DNA from: Gemmatimonadaceae bacterium
GTDB taxonomy: Bacteria > Gemmatimonadota > Gemmatimonadetes > Gemmatimonadales > Gemmatimonadaceae
Assembly (NCBI GenBank): GCA_025929535.1
Contig: JAICLZ010000034.1
Span: 1 to 44,009 of the forward strand
Direction: 5' to 3'
DNA length: 44,009 nucleotides
The translations under genes were made by a program, and so were the position numbers. Below, one piece after another: positions 39,122-44,009 of this stretch. Positions within the stretch are counted from its first letter, which is position 1. Each line of letters starts with the position of its first letter. The notes below the pieces were generated by a model. It ran no database searches. It was not told the DNA's origin and worked only from the letters and a program-made list of their open reading frames with translations.

Positions 39122-39511
39122 CTAGCCCGCGACTGGTGAGCTGGGCGTCACCTTCCCGTACGCCGGCTTCCCATCGATCAGCAGGGTGATGTCGAAATTG
39201 CGCTCACCCGGCACGCGCGAGTGGGGCCGCCGCACGGAGGACACTCTCGCCCAATCGATGCCGAGCCCGGCGAACGCCGCGTTGAGCGCGGTGACGATGC
39301 GCGGATGATCCTGCACTTCGGCGCTCGCCTCCGCGAACAGCTCCTGCAGGCCGAACCAGGGTGCGTGCGGCCACGCCTGCCGCGACGTTGCGGCCATCGC
39401 CTGTACCATGCCCAAGAGCGACGTCACCGGATCCGTGCGCTCGAGCTGTCCCTCGGGCGTGATGCGGAGAGGGAGCGACAGCATGCGCGACGACGCAACG
39501 GGCGCGGTCAC
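39122..39511 (-). CDS. TssE/gp25-like baseplate protein
   Basis: A 129-aa protein with GTG 39511 overlapping the upstream stop by GTGA. It opens with the gp25-like pattern LPLRITPEGQLERTDPVTSL and ends NFDITLLIDGKPAYGK. Position between tube protein and vgrG, and its size, fit TssE. Conserved catalytic-like residues of gp25 are not clear, so the call rests mainly on position, length and weak pattern. An in-frame ATG at 39484 is an alternative start. Confidence 0.5.
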   Translation of the reverse strand: MTAPVASSRMLSLPLRITPEGQLERTDPVTSLLGMVQAMAATSRQAWPHAPWFGLQELFAEASAEVQDHPRIVTALNAAFAGLGIDWARVSSVRRPHSRVPGERNFDITLLIDGKPAYGKVTPSSPVAG

Positions 39512-40005
39512 GAGGTGAGGGTGAGATTGCCGATGTTGTCGTCGTCGGTCACGACGGCGAACGTGCAATGCAGCAGCTGGTCGGCGCGGCCGAGCCGCGT
39601 GTTCGCGGACGCCTCCGTGGTGCCGAAGTCGCTGGCGCCCGTGATCTCGGGCCGATACAGCTCGTAATTGCAGCACCATCCCGAAAAGGAAAGCTCGCGC
39701 GCACGCGTGTCCGTGCCACTGTCGCCGGAGATCGGGTTGCGCCACTCGAGCTTGAACTTCTGCACGACGTCGTTCGCCTGAATCGAGATGTTGAAGAGCT
39801 TGGTGGGAATGTCCTGGCTGCGATTGACCTGCAGATCCATCACGATGTGCACGCGAATCTCGAGTGAGGAGCCAGTGCGTCGTCCCAGCGCGCTCACCTC
39901 GCGCGAGATCTCGACGCGAGCGTCCTCGACCTCGAAGAAGATGCCACCATCCTCGATGGTGAAGAAGATCGTACCGAAGCGGGTTTCGTTCGGGGACTGA
40001 GTCAT
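39508..40005 (-). CDS. Uncharacterised 165-aa T6SS-locus protein
   Basis: No family recognised. The protein has alternating beta-type segments (TIFFTIEDGGIFFEVEDARVE, IRVHIVMDLQVN, FNISIQANDVVQKFKLEW) and no signal peptide or TM helix. Its size equals that of Hcp-like tube proteins and it lies directly after one, so it may be a second tube or tube-cap protein. That is inference from position and size. Its stop overlaps the TssE-like start by 4 nt. A perfect 10-bp hairpin lies 30-60 nt upstream of its ATG. Confidence 0.7.
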   Translation of the reverse strand: MTQSPNETRFGTIFFTIEDGGIFFEVEDARVEISREVSALGRRTGSSLEIRVHIVMDLQVNRSQDIPTKLFNISIQANDVVQKFKLEWRNPISGDSGTDTRARELSFSGWCCNYELYRPEITGASDFGTTEASANTRLGRADQLLHCTFAVVTDDDNIGNLTLTS

Positions 40006-40034
40006 CGCGTGCTCGAAGGCGAGGGTGAGCAGCT

Positions 40035-40065
40035 GCGCAGTGCGGCGGCTGTCGACGCACTGCGC
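40035..40065 (-). other. Perfect 10-bp stem-loop just downstream of the hcp-like gene
   Basis: GCGCAGTGCG (40035-40044) and CGCACTGCGC (40056-40065) are perfect complements with an 11-nt loop. They begin 7 nt after the Hcp-like stop on the minus strand. No T-run follows, so it is more likely an mRNA-stabilising or attenuating hairpin than a full terminator. Confidence 0.6.
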
Positions 40066-40072
40066 GAGCGCA

Positions 40073-40567
40073 TCACTTGGTGAACTTCAGCGCGCCATAG
40101 CCCTTGTCCGTGGTCGTCGCGGCGAACTGCACGACCATGATGTTCGACATCATCATGGCATCCGTGCGATGGTCGGAGATTGACATCCCGCCTTTCGCGG
40201 GGCCGTCCGTGATGTCCGAGGCCGGGTTGCCGGGATTGAAGAACTCGAAGCCGGTGACGCTCCCCTGGAACTCGAGGTTCGCGAGCACGTTCGCGCCCTT
40301 CGCCTCGTTGGCGAACCACGTGATCGACACCTTGCTCAACATCTCGTTCGCGAACATCGACTTCCACACTTCCATGAGCACGTCCTGCGTGATGCGGGAC
40401 TCATCGCTCGCGTTGACCCACGCGCTGATCCCCTGGATCTGGTGCCGGCCCGTCGCCATACCCGTTGCGGCATCGCGAGGAGCGGCAATGCGCACGCGCG
40501 CCTCGTTCGGCCACAGGTCGATCCTCCCTGCCTCGATGTGACAGGCACCGTAAGTACGTGCAGCCAT
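40073..40567 (-). CDS. hcp: Hcp-like tube protein
   Basis: A 164-aa protein in the position of hcp, after tssBC and before vgrG. The segments KSMFANEMLSKVSITWFANE and GANVLANLEFQGSVTGFEF have the helix-then-strand pattern of Hcp (central helix followed by inner strands). Sequence similarity is weak and the family assignment rests on length, position and that pattern. A good ribosome site GAGGAA (40573-40578) precedes ATG 40567. Stem-loops flank the gene on both sides, as would suit a gene needing more product than its neighbours. Confidence 0.6.
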   Translation of the reverse strand: MAARTYGACHIEAGRIDLWPNEARVRIAAPRDAATGMATGRHQIQGISAWVNASDESRITQDVLMEVWKSMFANEMLSKVSITWFANEAKGANVLANLEFQGSVTGFEFFNPGNPASDITDGPAKGGMSISDHRTDAMMMSNIMVVQFAATTTDKGYGALKFTK

Positions 40568-40598
40568 TGCCGTTCCTCGTGAATGGGTTCGTGGTAAA

Positions 40599-40618
40599 CC
40601 GCCGGCGGCTGCCGGCAG
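40599..40618 (-). other. GC-rich stem-loop upstream of the hcp-like gene
   Basis: Two adjacent 10-bp palindromes, CTGCCGGCAG and CCGCCGGCGG on the minus strand. Together they fold into an 8-bp stem (CTGCCGGC/GCCGGCGG, with one G-U pair) around AGCC. It lies about 32 nt before the hcp-like ATG. Confidence 0.5.
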
Positions 40619-40642
40619 GGTGAGTCAGGAAGCGGGCGACGC

Positions 40643-40993
40643 TCAGCGCCTCGAGAACAGCCCCGTGAGCCAGGACAAAGGGCCATCGGGATCGGCCGGG
40701 GTGACCGGCGCAGCGGAGGACGACTCGTCGGAAGGAGGCGCTTCCACCGGTGCCGCGGCTGGGATCGGCGCCGATTCCTCGGCCGCACTCTCCTCGCGCG
40801 GAAGCGCGCGCGCCGAGAAGTTGAGCTTCGACATGTTCGAATTCCATCCGCGGGCGCTCGGTCCCTGCGCCCGCAGGTCGCGCGACACGTGCACGCCCAT
40901 GTCATCGTGCGATGTCACGCGCACGTCAGGCTTGGGAGGCGCCGGCGACTCGTCGTCGCTCTCCCCGGGCGGCTTCTCGCGGCCGGTGGCCAT
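40643..40993 (-). CDS. Small disordered T6SS-locus protein
   Basis: A 116-aa protein rich in Pro, Ala, Ser and acidic residues. No domain is recognised. A short ordered stretch (NMSKLNFSARALPRE) and an amphipathic end (LSWLTGLFSRR) stand out. The ATG shares one base with the tssC stop (TAATG), so it is translated with the sheath. It may be an adaptor or chaperone, but nothing in the sequence proves a role. Confidence 0.6.
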   Translation of the reverse strand: MATGREKPPGESDDESPAPPKPDVRVTSHDDMGVHVSRDLRAQGPSARGWNSNMSKLNFSARALPREESAAEESAPIPAAAPVEAPPSDESSSAAPVTPADPDGPLSWLTGLFSRR

Positions 40994-42336
40994 TACTTCG
41001 CTTCTTCCTTGGAGAAGTTCGGTGTGTCGATCTTGAGGTTGAATGTCTCCGCCGGCCCAACCGGCAGCACCTCGAGCCCCATGTCGAGCACGCCCATCGC
41101 GAACTTGTCCTCGGCCATGTCGATGTCGAGGTTGAAGTCGTAGATCGTGCCCTTCTGCTTCTCGCTGCGCAGGAACTCCTCGATCGGGTCGCGCACCTGC
41201 GACTTCACCAGGTCGCGCGTGAGGCGCTGCTCGGCCACGCGGCGCAGATACACGGCGATGCGGCGCTCGAGATAGCGCAGCACGCGATAGGACGTGAAGA
41301 ACTTGAGCACGCCGTTCGGATCCTCGGCCTGCGACCGGCTGCCGACGAAGCAGAGATCGTTGTCCTCGTTGCGGATGATCGAGACGACCTGCCGCTCCAT
41401 GGAGAGATGCTCCATCTGCGAGATGCGCGGCTCGATGCGGGACTTCTCGACACCGCGAATCTTGCCGAAGATCATGCCGACGGGGCCCTGGGCGATGCCG
41501 CCGCCCGAGGTGCGATCCGCGCGCGCGAGCGAGCCCGCGAAGAGCATCGATGCCGGCGCGTAGAGATCCGCGTCCTCCGAGTCGCCGTCCGGCTCCTCGA
41601 ACCAGTGCTTCTCGCGCAGCTTCACGTAGCCGGCGATCACGACGTCGGATGCCGCCTTGTCTTCCGGACGCTTGAGGAACTCGTAGGCGCCCCCATCGGT
41701 GCGGAACTGATCGCTGAGCGTGCGGAAGCTCTTCTCATCCTTCAGATCGCCGATGAGGAGCATGCCCCACTTGTTCGAGATGTCCTCGAAACGCTTCCGC
41801 ACCACATCCGGGATGTAGCCCGGCACCACGAGATTGCAGATAAACTGGCGGAAGTTGAAGCTGTCGTTGCGCCCCTGAACGAATTCGTCGAGGGCGACGA
41901 TCGTCGAGCTGTCGACATCGCTCGCGATCGCCTTCGAGTCCGCGTTGAAGATGAAGAACTCGACGGGCGGACGCTGAACGTTGTCGCGCACCTCGGAGTT
42001 CTCGAAGAAGAGCTGGATCTGCTTGTAGCTCTTCTCGAGAGGGCGAATCTGCTTGTAGACCGCCTTGAGCACCTCGTCGCGCACCTTCTCCATGTCCGCG
42101 ATCGCGGCGTCGAGCTTCTTGAGTGCCTGCGCGTGACTGTCGGACTGAGAGAGCAGCGCGGAGAAGCTCGCGACGCGATCGAGGAACTGGCCCGCCGACT
42201 CGGCGGTGAAAATCTCGCCCAGCGATGTCTTGGGCGGAGCGGGGTGAATGACGTTGAAGATCTCCTCGATCGCCTTTCCCGCGGACTTCTTCCCGATGAT
42301 GTCGTAGGTCGTACGCGTCTTGACGTCATCGGTCAT
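40993..42336 (-). CDS. tssC: T6SS sheath large subunit TssC
   Basis: A 447-aa protein with TssC features: FNADSKAIASDVDSSTIVAL in the N-half, VEFFIFN, and the conserved end LVKSQVRDPIEEFLRSEKQK and IYDFNLDIDMAEDKF. TssB and TssC form the contractile sheath around the Hcp tube. It is a little shorter than many TssC proteins (about 490-500 aa). ATG 42336 overlaps the tssB stop by 4 nt (ATGA), giving coupled translation of the two sheath subunits. Confidence 0.93.
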   Translation of the reverse strand: MTDDVKTRTTYDIIGKKSAGKAIEEIFNVIHPAPPKTSLGEIFTAESAGQFLDRVASFSALLSQSDSHAQALKKLDAAIADMEKVRDEVLKAVYKQIRPLEKSYKQIQLFFENSEVRDNVQRPPVEFFIFNADSKAIASDVDSSTIVALDEFVQGRNDSFNFRQFICNLVVPGYIPDVVRKRFEDISNKWGMLLIGDLKDEKSFRTLSDQFRTDGGAYEFLKRPEDKAASDVVIAGYVKLREKHWFEEPDGDSEDADLYAPASMLFAGSLARADRTSGGGIAQGPVGMIFGKIRGVEKSRIEPRISQMEHLSMERQVVSIIRNEDNDLCFVGSRSQAEDPNGVLKFFTSYRVLRYLERRIAVYLRRVAEQRLTRDLVKSQVRDPIEEFLRSEKQKGTIYDFNLDIDMAEDKFAMGVLDMGLEVLPVGPAETFNLKIDTPNFSKEEAK

Positions 42337-42812
42337 GAGGCTGCTCCTTCGCTGCCGGCAATGTTGCGCAGCTGCTGTTCGAATTCCGCGACGGCATCGA
42401 TGATCTCCTTCCGCTGGTCCGTGTTCTCCCACGCCTTCTTCACCGAGAGCACGGCGAAGCGCTCGCGCATGCGGTGAAGCAGGTCGATGCGGCTCTGCAG
42501 ATCGGCGAGATCGTTGCGCTTGCCCGGCTCCCGCGAGCGGATCTTCTTGGGGTCGAAGTCCTTGAGGCTCTTGAACTCGAGCTCGGCCACGAACTCGGTG
42601 CCCTCCTCGCCGACCGTGGTCTTGAAGTCGAGCTTCGGCTTGAACTTCTCGAATGCCTCGGCGAGGCTGCTCACCTTCGTCGGTTGTTCATCCTCGGAGC
42701 ACTCCTGGCCCACGCGATCGACGGTCATGGGAAGCACGGCCGCCGTCGTATCCGTTGGTACCTCGCGTGGTGCGGAGCGGACACCCGCTCGCGAAACCTT
42801 CACAACTGGCAT
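42333..42812 (-). CDS. tssB: T6SS sheath small subunit TssB
   Basis: A 159-aa protein. The diagnostic TssB stretch is EFVAELEFKSLKDFDPKKI, preceded by a basic/Ala/Pro N-terminus and followed by a helical tail. It pairs with TssC to build the sheath. A strong Shine-Dalgarno (AGGAGG core) precedes ATG 42812. The gap to the upstream VWA gene is 69 nt. Confidence 0.93.
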   Translation of the reverse strand: MPVVKVSRAGVRSAPREVPTDTTAAVLPMTVDRVGQECSEDEQPTKVSSLAEAFEKFKPKLDFKTTVGEEGTEFVAELEFKSLKDFDPKKIRSREPGKRNDLADLQSRIDLLHRMRERFAVLSVKKAWENTDQRKEIIDAVAEFEQQLRNIAGSEGAAS

Positions 42813-42816
42813 CTAT

Positions 42817-42825
42817 CTCCTCCTC
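42817..42825 (-). promoter_or_regulatory. Strong Shine-Dalgarno of tssB
   Basis: The minus strand reads GAGGAGGAG, 4 nt before the tssB ATG, with the AGGAGG core 6 nt away. Most genes in this operon rely on overlapping starts, so this is the main ribosome-loading site for the sheath genes. Confidence 0.8.
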
Positions 42826-42881
42826 GGGATGTACCGCGCACCAAGCACCACGATCGGCTATCGCTATTTAACATCGGTTCG

Positions 42882-44009
42882 CTACTTCACCACCCGTCGC
42901 GCGAACGCGCCGGTAACTTCGGTGGGCTTACGCGGCGGAGCTTCGGTAACACCGCGACGAACACCGTTTGCTGCAGCGGCCTGCGCCTGCGCTGCCGCTT
43001 GCGGTGGGGCGCGCGGCGCGGGCGCTGATGCGGCGACCGTGCTCGCGAGCTTCACCGTTGGGCCACTCACTTCCGCCGGCTCCTCTGGCCAGAGCATACC
43101 GGGAAGCGCAAACCACAACACCAGCGCGACCAGAGCAAAGAACCCGAACACGAGCACGTTGCTTCCAATCTGCGCCCCGCCCTGCTCGTACGAGGTGATT
43201 GCCTGCGGCGCCGCTGTTCCGGAGTCCGCAACGCCGCTGAACGCAGGCAGCGCGTACAGTGGAGGCGTCCACCTTCCCGCAATCGCTGGCGCGCAGCAGC
43301 CACGACCGTCACCGCGGCTCACCGTCATCGGGAAAATCCCGCGCGCGAGTCGGGCGCGAGCCCAAGTGGGCGCAGGGTAAGTCAATGCGCGCGTGGTAAA
43401 TAACGCGTCCCGAATTCCCGTAAACACCCGATGCAACAACAGCGGATCTTCGGCTACTAAATACCGCTCGCCATGGGTGCCCGCAAGAGCCTGCAGGTCG
43501 GCACCATCGGGCGCGCCGCCGATTCCCACGAGCCAGACGTAGCTCCCGCTGCTCGCGACGGCATTGATTGCCGCATCGCGTCCCGCGGCACCGGAGAGCA
43601 GTCCGGGATCGTCGCCCGCGCGGATATCGTTGCGTCCGTCGGTGATCACCAGCAGCGCACCCCACGCGTCCTTCGGCGCGCTTTGCAGCGCACCCTTGAC
43701 CACCTCCGATCCGATCTCGACGGCGCTGTACAATCCCGTGTTGCCCTCGGGCTGCGGAAGCGCGTCCACTTGCGCGAGGGCGGACTGCGGATCGGTGAAC
43801 GCAGCCGCGCGAATTTGCGGAGCGAGATTGCGGCTCGCGAACGGCGCGACGGCGATGCGCACGGACCCGCGTGGCAGCTCCGAGATGAAGGTACGGAGCG
43901 CCGATCGCGTGAGCTCGATCCCCTGCCCCTTCATGCTCCCGCTGATGTCGACGAGGACGAGCAGGGTGAGCGGATGCGCGAGCGATGCGGTGGAGCGCGC
44001 GATGCCGCC
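42882..44009 (-). CDS. VWA-domain membrane protein heading the T6SS-like operon (5' end beyond window)
   Basis: The frame is open from the window edge to 42882 (375 residues visible). A complete VWA metal site is present: LVDISGSMKG (D-x-S-x-S), GNTGLY (Thr) and VITDGRND (Asp). Near the end a helix (NVLVFGFFALVALVLWFALPG) is followed by a 70-residue Ala/Pro tail. VWA domains with intact MIDAS bind partner proteins. The gene is 69 nt upstream of tssB on the same strand. The N-terminus is outside the window, so a signal peptide or TM helix cannot be judged. Confidence 0.8.
   Translation of the reverse strand, partial: GGIARSTASLAHPLTLLVLVDISGSMKGQGIELTRSALRTFISELPRGSVRIAVAPFASRNLAPQIRAAAFTDPQSALAQVDALPQPEGNTGLYSAVEIGSEVVKGALQSAPKDAWGALLVITDGRNDIRAGDDPGLLSGAAGRDAAINAVASSGSYVWLVGIGGAPDGADLQALAGTHGERYLVAEDPLLLHRVFTGIRDALFTTRALTYPAPTWARARLARGIFPMTVSRGDGRGCCAPAIAGRWTPPLYALPAFSGVADSGTAAPQAITSYEQGGAQIGSNVLVFGFFALVALVLWFALPGMLWPEEPAEVSGPTVKLASTVAASAPAPRAPPQAAAQAQAAAANGVRRGVTEAPPRKPTEVTGAFARRVVK

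Overview
The window is high-GC bacterial DNA with dense gene packing: 4-nt start/stop overlaps are common and several genes start with GTG. The combination of an alternative complex III operon, peptide-type ABC permeases, a heparinase-fold lyase, a GH38 mannosidase and a T6SS-like locus suggests a Gemmatimonadota-like organism. That placement is inference from gene content; no 16S or other phylogenetic marker is present.

Layout from left to right. (1) 1-8.6 kb, minus strand: a CopD-like gene cut by the window edge, a tRNA-Ala(UGC), and the complete actABCDEF operon for the quinol-oxidising alternative complex III. A perfect Rex-type operator (TTGTGAA-N4-TTCACAA) lies just upstream of actA. 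(2) 8.7-16.6 kb, minus strand: a tightly overlapped string of genes running substrate-binding protein, heparinase II/III-family lyase, TrmJ-like RNA methyltransferase, class III aminotransferase, amidohydrolase, and a second amidohydrolase-like protein lacking its metal ligands. Two ABC permeases run divergently (16.6-18.5 kb), with no ATPase gene nearby. They meet a cytoplasmic GH38 alpha-mannosidase tail to tail. (3) 21.2-27 kb: housekeeping and stress genes, namely a 49-residue membrane protein, an LCM-type methyltransferase, a membrane protein with a PH-like tail, DedA, Mn-type superoxide dismutase, arginine decarboxylase and pyridoxamine-phosphate oxidase. (4) 27-29 kb: a transmembrane FHA protein with a degenerate M15-peptidase-like domain, a cupin, and a decayed alcohol dehydrogenase start.

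(5) 29.1-44 kb, minus strand: a compact contractile (type VI-like) injection operon. In transcription order it runs VWA-TM protein (cut by the edge), tssB, tssC, a small disordered protein, an Hcp-like tube protein, a 165-aa unknown, a TssE-like protein, vgrG, tssF, tssG, tssK, a ClpB/ClpV ATPase, and a signal-peptide/TM/FHA protein. Sheath, tube, spike, baseplate and recycling ATPase are all represented. TssJ, TssL, TssM, TssA and a PAAR protein are not seen in the window. Instead the operon and its flank carry three membrane-anchored proteins (one VWA, two FHA), and TssG carries an N-terminal PASTA domain. This is the most unusual part of the window and may be a T6SS variant with a different membrane anchor, but the right end is truncated and the missing genes could lie beyond it.

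No insertion sequences, CRISPR arrays or rRNA genes were seen. No stretch longer than 300 bases lacks a gene.
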